DNA from: Saxidomus purpurata
Taxonomy: Eukaryota; Mollusca; Bivalvia; Venerida; Veneridae
Direction: 5' to 3'
Assembly (NCBI GenBank): GCA_022818135.1
Contig: JAFMSR010000002.1
Span: 58,271,740 to 58,335,739, forward strand
Length of the DNA stretch: 64,000 nucleotides
The notes under the pieces are model-generated. The model did no database searches. It saw only the letters and a list, made by a program, of their open reading frames with translations, and had not been told where the DNA came from. How positions within the stretch are numbered: the stretch's first letter is position 1; each line of letters starts with the position of its first letter. A program made the position numbers and the translations under genes. Positions 12,376-24,680 of this stretch are shown one piece after another.

Positions 12376-13245
12376 TATTTATAAATTAAAATCTTTCATT
12401 TAAACGGCAATAAAATGCGGGATTATCAGTTTATTTGCATTTGTTTTCAATTTGAAGATTGCCGTAATGATCTCATTCGCCTTCCGCACTTATGGCTGTA
12501 ATATGATGCGGACGAATAAATAGGCGTGTCGTTATCGGCTTACCGTGTAGGCACCAATACAATACAACTATAGAGACAATGTCATTAGTTTAGTTTTTCG
12601 AAAGGGAAATGTTACAGTGTTAAACTGATGTTAGAATAACACATAAATACTGTTATCGTGAAATAAAAAAGCAATAGAGTTAGTAGAAGAAAGTTCAGTT
12701 ATGACAGAATGAATCTTAACGGAAAATATAAAACACGTGTTTTTTCTGTTAATGCGTTTTAAACTTTGCAAATATGATACTAAAATATTTTTATCCATTA
12801 AAAGCTAGAACTAAAAGTCATTTTGAACACATATTTTTGATTCATTCTGTCACATCCAGGCCAAACCACGTGGAGGGGCTCTAACCATGGCCCGCCCCTA
12901 CCCCTTGGCCAATTTCAGTTATGTATAGATGTGCCATTAGGTTGGACCCAACCTACATTCAAACACTTAAAAAGTTTCTGAGAGTTTTCATCTGATCCAC
13001 TTGATATCTGGTATTTAAATACAAATGCAAAAATACAGCAAATTACTAGTAATATCTTGCTAGTCACAGTGAAACATTACTTTTGCTTGGTAAATAACAC
13101 TAGACCATTAAATTTTAAGCGTACATTAATGTATTTCTTGTATGTATTTAAACTATTGAACAAAACCGAAACGGGAAGAAAAATGTTCAGTGATGTTATT
13201 GCGGAAACGGCAAACTTTATTGTGTTAGACAAGTAGTTTCAAGTG
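12376..13245. other. Spacer with a dispersed repeat fragment
   Basis: No gene seen. 12855-12880 (CATCCAGGCCAAACCACGTG) recurs near 49128, marking a dispersed repeat. Confidence 0.4.
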
Positions 13246-14709
13246 CAGGGCACTAGACAACTTTTGGGGACAGGTACCCATACCCTCTGGAAGGGGAATT
13301 TTTCGTCGTTTTAAGACTAATAGGGGAATTTTTAGCCATTTAAATATTACTACTATTCACACTTATTTATACTGTTTTCAATCATTTTTCCAACAGATGT
13401 AGCTACATAATAGTTTTCTGACAAATACAACAAATGATTATGCAAGTTGTTCTACTATATTTATTTTTCTTTCATGAATTAAAACATCTCAGTGACACAT
13501 GCAAACTTTTTGTTGAATGAGATGTCTATTTTTTAACAATTATCTGCTGTTTTCGATGTTATTTTTTGCCGGTAATGTATTTGATTTTGTGACATTTTTC
13601 ACCTGCTAAGGGCAATATCCGAAAAATCCGAATGAACAGGGTTCCCTCTTGGTCAATTTTAGTCTGCATATCATAATTTTCTGTTCGTGTTCTGGATCAC
13701 CATGAATTCAAAAATGAAAGTAACTATGCATTCCCCGTTTGACACATATTTTCGCGACCTCGCGTGTCCGTGAACTTATTTTCGTACATTAATATTAAAC
13801 ACTTGTAAATAGAACACAATTTGTCCAAAGAATGTTTAAAGGTTTAAACTAAGTATTGATAAGTATTAACGAATACTGAATGTTTTGAAGGCGCCGAGTA
13901 GATTGCCAATAGATATATTCATATAGGGGAAAACTTTACGTCCAGCAAAATTTGCAACTTGAAAATGCACAATGTAAGTCAATAATTTAATTACTGACTC
14001 CAAAAAACAATGCCGAAGTTGTAAGTCTGTTATGACACGTGATTGTTGGAAAAACGTGTATAGAATTGTGTTATGATCGCCCGGAGTGCAATCTGTGAAT
14101 TACATAGTAACAATACACAGAGTCGTGTCAACCAAGCATCGCTAATTAAATCCGTGTTACAAACGTATTATAAATTCGCCGAGATCTATTGTATTACGTT
14201 TTATGATTGTTTATCAATTAACACCTCTGATAACGACCGAGACGGAACCGTGCGCGTTATCAGATAGCGTCTAATTAGCTCCACCTTCTTCCGTAAACTA
14301 GCCAACAGACGACAATCGATTTTTCATTGACACATCAGAATTGCCGAGATTATTTTGTTGGCGCCACTAAAATTCGCCAACTGAAAGAATTTAGCGACAG
14401 AATTTATTTTTTGTCGCATTTGGCGCCATTGGCGACCGACATCGGGAACCCTGTAATGAATCTATACCGACTTGTTACGAGAAAATTCATTGGACAGTCA
14501 ATCAAGGGAGACTCGTGACTGTTTAATTGGATTCGTACTCAAAACTTTTCGTTCTTATGTCCAGCCGAAGAGTAACTTCGTGATTTTCCTTCTGATTTTA
14601 TTTTTGTTTTCGAGGGGATTTTTTTTCTTAGAAAGGGGAAAAAACATATTATTTTAGGAGGGGAATGGGGCCGATATTCGGCCCCAAAATCGGCCAAACG
14701 AGTGCCCTG
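13246..14709. mobile_element. 5-bp-TSD transposon family, copy B (with nested insertion)
   Basis: It starts CAGGGCACTAG and ends CGAGTGCCCTG, and is flanked by perfect AAGTG (13241-13245, 14710-14714). The right end carries the family motif GGGGAATGGGGCCGATATTC. An 817-bp element is inserted at 13637; subtracting it leaves about 640 bp, almost exactly the 638 bp of copy A. It has no coding capacity. Confidence 0.85.
13637..14453. mobile_element. Nested TIR element inside copy B
   Basis: It starts CAGGGTTCCC and ends GGGAACCCTG. It is flanked by AATGAA at 13631-13636 and 14455-14460, with one extra T at 14454. Size is 817 bp. Contained open frames (for example 14073-14267) have no recognisable similarity. 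Confidence 0.7.
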
Positions 14710-15469
14710 AAGTGTTTCTGAAAATCGGGGAAGAGAGTTAAGCATTTTCACTCCAAGCTTAAGTTAGTTCAGGAAATCGCTCTTAACATCGTATATAAAG
14801 ACATATTAAGAGGTTCAAGATGACCACCTCGCCTCATTTGCGTCAGCCTTGAACTCTAACAAAGGGAGACTGTTTATGTTAACCATAAAAAGTCATATTG
14901 TTCTTGGAACACTTAGGATACAAAATAATTTGTAGCTCTTAATATATATTACCAAGACAAATGTCTTACCGCCGAAAATGACCGTTGTTTGTACGAAATA
15001 CATTCCCGACGTAACTTAATCGAAAGTTCATGCTACACATGTAGCGCAGTATTTTTTTCAAGACATTGCAAAACATAAGAATCTCTTTCTGGCAATGCTG
15101 TCTAGTTAAGAAGCGACAAAAATATGAAAGAAAGGTAAATAAAGTGAATTAATTATTCCATATTGCAGTATTTAAAGCGAAACTGGGACTTTAACCATAC
15201 ATATATATATATATATATAATAGGGCCAGTTTTTTTATTCTACGTTTTACAAACCCGCCGATCAGAGGACAATCACATTTTGGTGTAATTGTTGTAAAAT
15301 CTGATCTATGATTGTTGACAAAATTTTTTTACTTAACTTACTATGAACACACAGTTATAAGGAAATCAACCAGATCCCCTGACAGCCGTGTTTTTTAACG
15401 AAACATTTCCTGAAGCAATTTGTTAGAATATCACATACAGATAGTTAATGTGATTCAAAAATTACTGTC
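14710..15469. other. Spacer
   Basis: No gene seen. It contains a short (TA)n tract near 15200. Confidence 0.4.
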
Positions 15470-15693
15470 GGCCGGCCAGCTCGACGAGCGCCACAAGGCC
15501 GTATATACATGCCTATTTACACTCGGCCGGCAGCTCGATGAGCACCACAAGGCCGTATATATATGCCTATTTACACTCGGCCAGCAGCTCGATGAGCGCC
15601 ACAAGGCCGTATATACATGTCTATTTACACTCGGCCGGCAGCTCAATGAACACCACAAGGCCGTATATACATGTCTATGTATGTCTGTGTGAG
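15470..15693. repeat. 54-bp tandem repeat, four copies
   Basis: The AGCTCGA/AGCTCAA phrase starts at 15478, 15532, 15586 and 15640, an exact 54-bp period; the shared core is CACAAGGCCGTATATACATG. 54 bp equals 18 codons, so open frames run through on both strands (15420-15692 + and 15455-15658 -), but they are repeat by-products. The array abuts the 3' end of the transposase remnant and replaces its expected C-terminus. Confidence 0.9.
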
Positions 15694-16306
15694 CAACTGT
15701 CTGTATTTTACTCGATCTTCGTCATTTGATGAGTGTATGGGAACTTTGACGGCAGCTCTTGACAACTTCCCGTCAATTTCTGTGCGGTGAGTGCCGAGGA
15801 ATGCAACAAAGTCCGTGACAAATCCATTTAATCTAGAATGCTTGTATATCACCTGTTTTAATTTCTGGTTCAAACTTTCAAGCCTGTTGTTTGTTTGGTT
15901 GCCAAAACAATCTGCCGACGACCCATTCATTTCTGATCGGATGCCAATAGTTGTTGAAATAAGCATTGATGGCAATACAGCCTGTTTGTATGAGACTTGC
16001 GCGTAATTTTTCGTACTCAGCATTTGACCGTGCATACGCTATTTTCTGTATGATGTCCAGAATTTGTTGGCGTTCATTTGACGATATGTTCATCTTCTCT
16101 GTGGTGATTTCACGCTTGAACGTTCTCAGAACATGGAATAGGCAAATTTTCAGTCGAGCCTCGGGGAAGTTACGCCTGAACACGTCCTGTTCGACAAAGT
16201 CTTTGTCCGACATGACAATTTTGACATCTTCCCATTTTGGGTTATGTTCTTTAAAAAGTCCAACAACCTCTGATATCATTTGCTCAAATAATTCGTCCGC
16301 ATATTA
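15643..16306 (-). pseudogene. MULE-type transposase remnant
   Basis: On the minus strand the protein reads ...MISEVVGLFKEHNPKWED, then SDKDFVEQDVFRRNFPEARL and CLFHVLRTF. This is the typical MULE transposase pattern (acidic SDKD, FPxA, then C..H). It continues as TNNRLESLNQKLKQ in another frame, with a shift near 15905. The N-terminal half is missing: the homology begins just inside the 53-bp inverted repeat, with a stop immediately upstream. The C-terminus runs into the 54-bp repeats. It is not functional. A FAR1/ZSWIM-like domesticated gene is unlikely because of the breaks. Confidence 0.8.
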
Positions 16307-16359
16307 ATTCCGGTTCGCTAAGGTCGCTGTCTAGGGAACCGGTTCCGGTTCTCTAGACA

Positions 16360-17226
16360 CTTCCTAAAAAAAAAGAAGTGATAGGAGTGTATTATCAATA
16401 TAAACTGTCTCTTAGATTAATGGTTAGTAGAAGTCTGAACTATACTACTCAACCCTTGTGAAGTTGTGTCGGTACGTTGTCATCTCGTTGAAATATTATT
16501 TTAGGTCTGGTCATTAGACATACATAGATCACCCCTATAACTCACTGCAGTTTGCCAAAGTTATGCCCCTTACATAGTCTTTAATCGATGTGTTTTATGC
16601 AAACTATTGGATCTATCTCCAAAATAACATACAGAATAGTAACACAAACTTGATTAAAGTTCGATACAGGACTTTTGGATCAATAAGTCATAGAATAAAG
16701 TCCCATAACTCTTGCAACAATTTTGGAAAAAATGATATTAATAGCTATCTGCCCAAAATATTTAAGGTGTATGTGATTGAAATTTAAAAAAAAAATCTAT
16801 GATAAAGATCATAAAATCAAGTCCCTTAACTCGTGCAACACTGTTTCACTCGTACTTGTCTCTCTGAAAGTTTGGGGCACGGATGTATCTCCATGTCTAA
16901 TGCAATAAACAGGTTGGTAACATTGCCCAATTGGGCTTAGAAACCCAGTCAAGCTTTTATTGCCTGAGCGGACTTAAATTTTATGAAAAGAAATTAAGAT
17001 TTATATAAATATTTCAAGAAATATTTAATGAATTGCTTTGAAAGTCCTGTATATTTTCAGCGTTCAGTGTTCCCTTGTTAAAAGCACCTACTTTTTATGC
17101 AAATAAAACTTTTTGCTCAAGAGGCCTCGCTTATTTTACATTAGAAGTACATGGAAAGTGAAAGTAAAGGTGCTAGAACTCTGGCGCAAAAAGTGGCTGA
17201 TTATGGTTGGGTGATGTTGACTTTCA
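16360..17226. other. Spacer upstream of SHMT
   Basis: No gene, RNA or repeat boundary supported. Confidence 0.4.
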
Positions 17227-17619
17227 CAGGGCTTTTTCTGGACCTAATTGGGAAAAAACACGGCGTTTTTCTGATAAAACTTAGAATCTATGTATGAGTT
17301 TAATATCTATTACCTTAAAGTCAAAATAAATATGTGTTTAGGGCAACGGTCCCAAAAAAATTCTAGGTAGGGTGGGCAAAGTTTTTTTATGTTTTTTTTT
17401 TTTGTTTAAATTGAGAATACTTATATAGGTTTGAAAAAAACAATCTGTGTTTAGGGCAACGGTCCCAAGAATGCTAGGTAGTGTATGGATAGATTTAAAA
17501 AAATGAAAAAAAACTTTTTTTTTTCAATTTTATTTTGGACTTGGGGGGAAAAAAGAAGCTTATTTTCGATTGGGAACAGGGTCGATATTCGGCCCTGGTG
17601 ATGGGGGGAAAAAGCCCTG
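17227..17619. mobile_element. 5-bp-TSD transposon family, copy C
   Basis: It starts CAGGGCTTTTTC and ends GAAAAAGCCCTG, with near-identical flanks TTTCA and TTCCA. Size is 393 bp. The right end has the family motif GGGTCGATATTCGGCCC. An internal phrase (GGGCAACGGTCCCAA) is repeated near 17340 and 17455. It lies about 530 bp upstream of the SHMT coding start. Confidence 0.7.
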
Positions 17620-18152
17620 TTCCAGCATACTGTAATGTTGCATGTAGCATATTCTAGGACTTCAAAATCTATAATATACTTGTCAAAATCTTTACAAAAG
17701 ATAATTACTATTGATAAAATTAAGCCTGATCAGGCAATAGAAGCTTGATTGGGCTTCTAAGCCTATTTGGGCAATGGGACCAGTCTGATAAATTCATAAC
17801 ATTGCCAGGTCAATACGGGTTATATATCGCATCAAGTCAAACAATTAATACTTGTGAATTTTGAAGATCTACTTTAATAAAAAAAAAAATTGTGATGTAG
17901 ATAGTCAAAATTAATATCACACACTAGTTTAACATATAAAGAATGAGCTCTGTCAGTCTTTATGAGTATTGGGTGAATAAGGTTTTAAAACAAATGTTAT
18001 TTGTAATTACATTACATCTGCAATGTAATTGTAATTTAATAAAATAAATTTGGAAACATGTAATGGTGAATGTAATTTAACTGGACTAATTTCAATTGAC
18101 CCCATCCCTGGTGACAGAAGTATAATTATTTAGTATTCTGTTGGTTTTACAG
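17620..18152. other. Non-coding region before SHMT, probably intron
   Basis: It ends in a good splice acceptor (TTGGTTTTACAG at 18141-18152) ten bases before the SHMT start codon, so an upstream non-coding or alternative exon probably exists. That exon was not identified. Confidence 0.5.
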
Positions 18153-18162
18153 ATCTCTAATC

Positions 18163-21100
18163 ATGTCTGGTGACGGGTGGAACTTGCAGGATGACATCAG
18201 TGTGGATGATCCAGATATGCATAAGCTCATTCAAGAAGAAAAAGATAGACAAAGGAAGGGACTGGAATTAATTGCTTCTGAAAACTTTGCTAGCAAGTCT
18301 GTGTTACAGGCTCTTGGATCATGTTTGAACAACAAATACTCCGAGGGTCAGCCAGGACAAAGGTAACCAGCAAACAATATCATAAAGGTTACAGTGAGAC
18401 ATAGTAGAAGGATGCTAACTCTTACTGAGAAATCTAATAATTGTACTGCCCTCCTCCTAATAAACAATCGTATTTAACAGATATTATATTGCTTACAATG
18501 CTCCTTGGGAGTTCTTTAGTGTAACTTTACTGACTACAACCTTTTATATGAAAGCAGTGGTCAGTGCTTTGTAAAAGAGGAGTATTCCTTTACACTCGCT
18601 TCATGGTAGCTTACAAACAGTAAGTAGACTCACTTCAGTGGTAAAGAGTTGGAAACTCATCTTTCAACCTGCCCCTTTATGCGAAAAAGTTGTCCGTGTC
18701 ATATGGAGGGTGGGAGTCTAGATCTGGTCTTCCTCGTGAACAATGGTTTAAGGTATTGGGTTTTATTTCTGTTTTTTAGTTAATTCTTTTTTTACAGATA
18801 TTATGGTGGCAATGAAGTGATTGATAAAATTGAACTCCTTTGCAAGAAGAGGGCTTTAGAAGCATTTAGCCTTAACCCAGAGGAGTGGGGAGTTAATGTT
18901 CAGCCACATTCTGGTTCCCCAGCCAATTTTGCAGTCTACACAGGTTTGGTAGGACCTCATGGACGCATTATGGGTTTGCACTTGCCAGAGGGAGGTCACC
19001 TAAGTCATGGTTTCATGACCCCAACAAAGAAGATCTCGGCTACATCCTTATTTTTTGAATCCTTTCCATACAAGTTGGATCCAGTGACAGGAGTTATTGA
19101 CTACGACAAACTTGCTGAAAATGCAAAGCTCTTCTTACCTAAAATGATTGTCGCAGGTATTGAAACTCATACTCTATAAAGAATTTATTTTACACCAATA
19201 TTCAGTAGCTTCTGTGGTCTTCTAAAGTTTTCTGTTTCTTATAGCAAGGATTTGACAAGTGTATCATGTCTTTGATCAGTTTAGATAAAAGTCTTGTGAA
19301 TTTATGAATTCTCTTTCACCTTTTATAAAATTTGTTCAGATTCTCTATGTCGAGCACTTTTGTTTTGTGGTCTCGAGAACAAGGTCAAATAGTAGAATCT
19401 ATGATGGGCTAGTTTTAGGGCAAGTGAATTTAAGTTCTTTGTGTCTGAAGGACAGATGTGAAAAAAAGGTTCAAGACAAGATTTTGAATAAATTAGTGCA
19501 ATATAACCAAGATGAAAGCAAAACTCTGAAAAGGTTTTCACTTGAGTTTGACTGTTATTCTGTTATACAACATTTGCTGTAATCTTAAGAATTTTCATTT
19601 GCAGGTATAAGCTGTTATTCTCGTCACCTTGACTACAAACGCTTCAAGGAAATTGCTGATGAGAATGGTGCTTACCTTTTGGCTGATATGGCCCATGTAA
19701 GCGGTCTAGTCTCTGCTGGTGTAGCTCCTAGTCCATTTGAATACTGTGATGTTGTGACTTCAACAACCCATAAAACACTTCGTGGACCAAGGTCTGGCCT
19801 GATATTCTTCAGAAAAGGTACAGTTTTAGCTATTAATTCTTTTTATGCCCTCAAATGTGGGCATATTAATATCATACCGTCCTTGCATACTTGTGTCCAG
19901 ACTTGTTTGGGCTGTTACTTTATCATGCATGAAGGGATTTTCAAATAAGAAGGCACAAATGTTCACCACATCAAGACAATGTTGCGTGGGAGACCCGTGT
20001 CCCTACCTCAAAGATCAAGTTAACACTTGAGTTTAAAGGTAATGGAATCCTGTATGTATGTGCATACGTTCGTGTCGGGGCTGTAACTTGGTCATGCATT
20101 AAAGAATGTTAAATAACTTAATGTAAATGTTTAGCACATCAAGACAATTTGTCACATACAGAATCCATGTCTCTACCTCAAAGGTCAAGGTCCCACTTAC
20201 AATTTAAAGATAATGGAACCTGTCTATAAGCACACATTCATGTCTGGATTGTAGCTCTGTTAAGGATTTTAAAATTGCATGGTTGAGCACATTGAGATGA
20301 CATTTTACATGCCCCGCATCCTTAACTCTAAGGTCATGGTCACACTAAGGGGAGAGACATTTTAGAATCCTGTATACATTTTATGCATATGCTCATGTCT
20401 GGATTGTAACTGTGTCATGCATTGAAGGATTTTAAAATAACTTTACACAAATGTTCAGCCAATCAATATGATATGTCACATGCAAAACCCAGCACAGACT
20501 GTGAGACATTCTTCGTGAGTATTCACTTATGAGGGACAGCTTTTGTTAAATTATTAACATAGAAATTACACATAATAGAAAATCTTTTTATCACAGACTA
20601 TGTGAACTGCATCTTTGGTACTACTTCCTATAATGTAAGGTTACTTTTATGACGATGATGCAATGGCTATTTGGGTTTTTAATTGTAAGTTATGACTTCC
20701 AAGACGATTTGTACAACATTACTTTTAAGCAACAATGCTGTTTTATTTCTAAAGGTGTTCGTAAAGTGAACAAAGATGGGACCAAAGAAATGTATGACCT
20801 AGAGAAGAAGATTAATGAGGCCGTGTTCCCGGGACTTCAGGGTGGGCCTCACAACCACCAGATAGCCGCTGTTGCTGTAGCCCTGAAACAGGCAAAAACA
20901 CCCGAGTTCAAGGTCTATCAGGCTCAAGTGATTGCCAATGCTAAAGTGATGGCAAAAGAATTCTTGGCTAGGAATTACACTCTAGTATCAGGTAAGACTA
21001 GATTGCTGAAACTAGGAAATATAAATATAAACTAGATAAATTTATGTCTAATATTACCAAGATTTAAAATGAAAAACTGTGTTCTTTGGAGGTTTGTGTT

Positions 21101-22469
21101 ATGATTTCAGAATTAATTCCAGGTTAAAATCAAAGATACTTTGAAGAATTGAAATTATGTCTTGTCTTGTCCAAAGAAAATAAGAACGGAAGATTTTTTA
21201 CCAATATAAATCTGAAATGAGAAGCATGTTGGTGTTTATGCATTTTTAACTAAAAACTAACTTTTAGTCTCGCTGCAAGTTAGTATTGTGCCAAAGTTTT
21301 GCTTTCAATTATTGAAAGCAATGAAATTGTATGGGGCTGCTGTTTTGATACCTGCTATTAGCTTCAAGTGTCAATTTAAATTTTATTACTGGATTTGTTG
21401 CCAAAATATTTTGATAAACAGTAGTCCTCAAGAGTTAAAATTTTACCAGTCATGGGGTGTACTGTTGCTAATTAATGTTTAAATTTTTTTCCAAGTACAA
21501 TAGTACACCATAGGATAATTCTGCTTGCTGATATGAACTGTGTGTATTACATATTATAGGTGGAACAGATAATCATTTGATTTGGGTAGATTTACGACCA
21601 ATGAAAGTAGATGCGCATCGTGCTGAGGCTGTGCTGGAACAAATGGGAATTGCAGTAAATAAAAACACCTGCCCAGGAGACAAGAGTGCTCTAAGACCAG
21701 GCGGCCTACGAATCGGAGCACCAGCTCTGACCTCGAGAAATATGAAGGAAGAAGACTTTGTTGAAGTTGCCAAATTCATCGACAAAGGTAGGGACATGAC
21801 TTGGAAAATTGTGCACCTTTTGTAGTTAGCGAACCAATGACTGGGAATCTTGAAAATTTTTCTAACAGTATTGATTTGGTGGTGTTATTTAAGAACACTA
21901 TTTGATCAGTTTCCATAATCTTCTCCTATTACTTGTCATCTTAATTTAACTGGAAAATTGCTCTTGAGAAAAACACGAGTCCCTGTCCAGACCGATGAAC
22001 CCTTGACCTTTAAACTCAATGGGATTATGATAGTGGGGTAACGGCATGTATTGTTACCCTTGTCCTCGTGTGCTTACATCTCTTGAAAATTGTTTCCAGA
22101 TGTGTCTTTATTTTGGCTACTGAAGCATCATAGGTGAAGGTCATTGTCAGAAAAGTTGCTTTCATAAAGTTTAGTACATTTAATCACAAAATAACTCCTT
22201 GAATGACCAAAAAATAAATTTAATTCTCTTCAAAATCTGATAGTTGTCAATATTTGTTGCGCTTCAACACAATGTAATAAGTTTTATATTTATTTTCAAC
22301 AGGAATTCAAGTTACAAAGGATATACAGGCCAACTGTGGACCAACTTTGAAAGAATTTAAAGCCAAATTGTCAGATGATGAAGGTGTAAAAGCAAAAGTA
22401 GCGTCACTGAAGAAAGAAGTTGAAGAGTTTGCCATCCGTTTCCCTCTACCAGGATTCGACAATTGGTGA
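18163..22469 (+). CDS. SHMT1: Serine hydroxymethyltransferase
   Basis: This PLP enzyme interconverts serine plus tetrahydrofolate with glycine plus 5,10-methylene-tetrahydrofolate, feeding one-carbon metabolism. Six coding exons: 18163-18362, 18798-19156, 19605-19817, 20755-20991, 21560-21787 and 22303-22469. All have GT/AG borders and join in frame to 467 aa, against about 483 for human cytosolic SHMT. Visible signatures are LIASENFAS near the N-terminus, [33 protein letters not shown], and the PLP-lysine site STTHKTLRG (Lys 243 here). The C-terminus is FPLPGFDNW. From this ATG no mitochondrial targeting peptide is present, so a cytosolic form is predicted. The frame is open from the ATG back to the splice acceptor at 18152, so an upstream exon could add a leader. 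Cytosolic or dual SHMT is inferred; the family call is very secure. Confidence 0.97.
19845..20500. repeat. Intronic ~190-bp tandem repeat (SHMT intron 3)
   Basis: About three diverged units recur with phrases such as GTGTCCCTACCTCAAAG, CATCAAGACAAT and GGATTTTAAAATAACTT. A related unit recurs at 60470-60570. This is a common type of bivalve dispersed repeat. The open frames inside (19679-19948, 19845-20030) are exon 3 read-through or repeat, not genes. Confidence 0.7.
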
Positions 22470-23582
22470 TCATCGTGTGGTGGTTATGCTGACTTTTCTG
22501 ATGAAGAGAAAACATATTGTCACAATAAGTGGGAATTATCATATAGATATCATTGGGATAATTATCATGTGGATATCTTGGGAAATTTATACAATTTTTT
22601 GCCAACAACAGACAATCTTTCCCCCAGGAAAAATGGTTTTGGCTCATTTGGAAAACCTTGCTCTTCATGCGCAGCTCAGTTGTAACAAGTTGGGATATAA
22701 GATGTGCCTTAATTGGTGGCTATACGAGTATTTGAACGCTATAATTATTTTGTAACGTTTTTTCTTGCTTACCTGGTATAGCCACAAACTAATTGTAGTT
22801 TTATCATGCAATTTTTGTCAAATGAAAAAGCTTTAAGCTTATTTGTAGAAATGCTTCCAATGCGAGTGCAAAACAGGTAACTTGCATGCATTAATGAAAT
22901 ATAATGTTCGTAGCTGTGTAATGATATCCTTCAGTAACATGTTCTTGAAATTTTATTCCCGAAAAGACTTGCAGGTTTCTGTGAGAAATCTACAGTCCAG
23001 AACATAATGCCAATGCACTGACCTGGTATAGCAGCTCAGTTAATCAGTCATTTTTGAACGAGTTAAACACAAGTTGTTTGTTGGGGGGAGGGGGTGGGAG
23101 TTCCAGTTGCATCATAACATTTCACATTCAGTAATATAAGAAAAACTGTTTCAGTAGACTGACAAGTTGTTAAGAAGTCCCTTTGTTGCTTGTTAACAAG
23201 ATGAAATCCTTGATGAATTGCTTGCTATTACTGCAGAAAAAAAGTAAATATGTTATATGTGAGATTTGTTGTTTTCGGTTCATGTAGTTACTGGATCATA
23301 GATCATGTTGCAATTGTCACTTACCTACTTGTATTCAATTTGTAGGAAACAGTGATAGCATTTAGTGCCATTGTTTAGTAAATGCTGAATGATTCCGTGT
23401 TCTGTATTTTATAATTATTATTTCTGATTTTTAAGCTTGTCATGTTCATGAAATGCAGTTCTTAACATTTGCAAGTTATTGTATATACGTTCATAACAGT
23501 TTTGACTCATTGTTATGATTTCACTGATAAAATGTTATGATAAAATATATTAATCAACAAGTTAAATATTTGAGTTTTTATT
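22470..23582 (+). other. Probable SHMT 3' UTR and downstream flank
   Basis: No further exon seen. No canonical AATAAA was found with confidence. The minus and plus open frames at 22357-22755 overlap the last exon and UTR and are by-products. Confidence 0.45.
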
Positions 23583-24680
23583 AACTCACCTGAGCACAAG
23601 GTGAGCTATTGTGATTGTCCGTTCTGTCTGTTGTCCATCCACGATTAACCTAGTGTATTCAATAGAGTCTACATTCTTCACTAGATTTTCCTAAAACATG
23701 GTCAGAATGACCGTCTTGATAAAATGTAGGTTGAGTTTTAATATTGGTCATCTCCGATCAAAAACTTGCGCCAAGTCAAATCATAGGAAAACCAGAGGCT
23801 GCCTTTCTCATTGGATCTGCATGCAACTTTGTCACAAGTGTCTTGATGAATTATAGGTCAAGTTTGAATACATATGGTTCATACAGAAGTTCCGAGACAA
23901 AATTCAAGGACTTTTTTCTAATTTTCAAGGACTAAAATGATGCGAAAAATCTGACTTCATGTTGGGATACATAGTCAAATGTCGCCTTAAATCATATTTG
24001 GAAGACAATGTAATTTATATTTGTATCTTGGTTATCAAAATTAATATCGAGCAAAATACATGTCTTGATAAGCGCAATATTTATTTGTTATTCAAATCTG
24101 GATTTTTTGTCATGAGAAACCACTGTATTGATTCATTGGAACATTCATTTGTCAGATTTTGTTTATCATGGTAATGAATGCTTTTTTTCTTGTTGATGAC
24201 TCTTCAACGCATTTTCGCCCATAATGCGCTATGTCTATAAGTTTATCCAACACAACACAATTACACTTGTGTTTGTTCCCCTTAAATTCCTTTATCCATG
24301 CTTTATAACTATCATTCGTGAGCAATGTCGAGAAAATGCATTTTCAACAAATTTTTCCGCGACCATGACTTTTGGTGAACGGAAATCACTCCAGGAGCAA
24401 ACGTGTCTAAATTCCCGAATCCGGTACGTAGTTGATACATCACACGTGAGCATGTCCGATACGGATAGACTGTTTTCTCGTCATTTTAAGGCGTGATACA
24501 ATTATTTTGGACGTTTTTTACGCGGAACATACAAATTCAATGACTAAAAGAAATTCATTAGTTTCATTTTCAAATTCAAGGACTTTTCAAGCACTTGGCA
24601 TCAAATTCAAGTACTTTTCAAGGCCTGTGCGAACCATGATACAGGTCTTTGGTCAAAACTAGGTCACCAGGTCAATTCAT
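23583..24680. repeat. Dispersed repeat with terminal palindrome, interrupted
   Basis: It begins with the inverted motif CTCACCTGAG...AAGGTGAGCT, which recurs in related form at 29953 and 59797 (AGCTCACTTGGCA / TGCCAGGGTGAGCT). It appears split by an insertion, about 23880-24640, that carries repeated TTCAAGGACTTTT-type phrases at both ends in direct orientation. Exact borders of the insertion are not resolved. Confidence 0.5.

Larger units (their letters stand above)
9402..16359. mobile_element. Composite region bounded by perfect 53-bp inverted repeats
   Basis: 9402-9454 and 16307-16359 are exact reverse complements over 53 bp. Each contains the partly palindromic block GTCTAGAGAACCGG / CCGGTTCCCTAGAC. 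They enclose 6.85 kb that holds a Tigger-like element, a hAT-type MITE, a 5-bp-TSD element with a further insertion, a 54-bp tandem repeat and a MULE-type transposase remnant. MULEs often have long TIRs, so these may be the ends of a MULE. However, the outer flanks (...AAGGCAT and CTTCCTAAA...) show no 8-10 bp duplication. The alternative is two inverted copies of a shorter repeat. Confidence 0.6.

Noticed and set aside
15420..15729. Repeat protein (QLDEHHKAVYTCLFTLG units)
   Set aside because: Open only because the repeat length is 54 bp; both strands are equally open and it abuts a transposase pseudogene.
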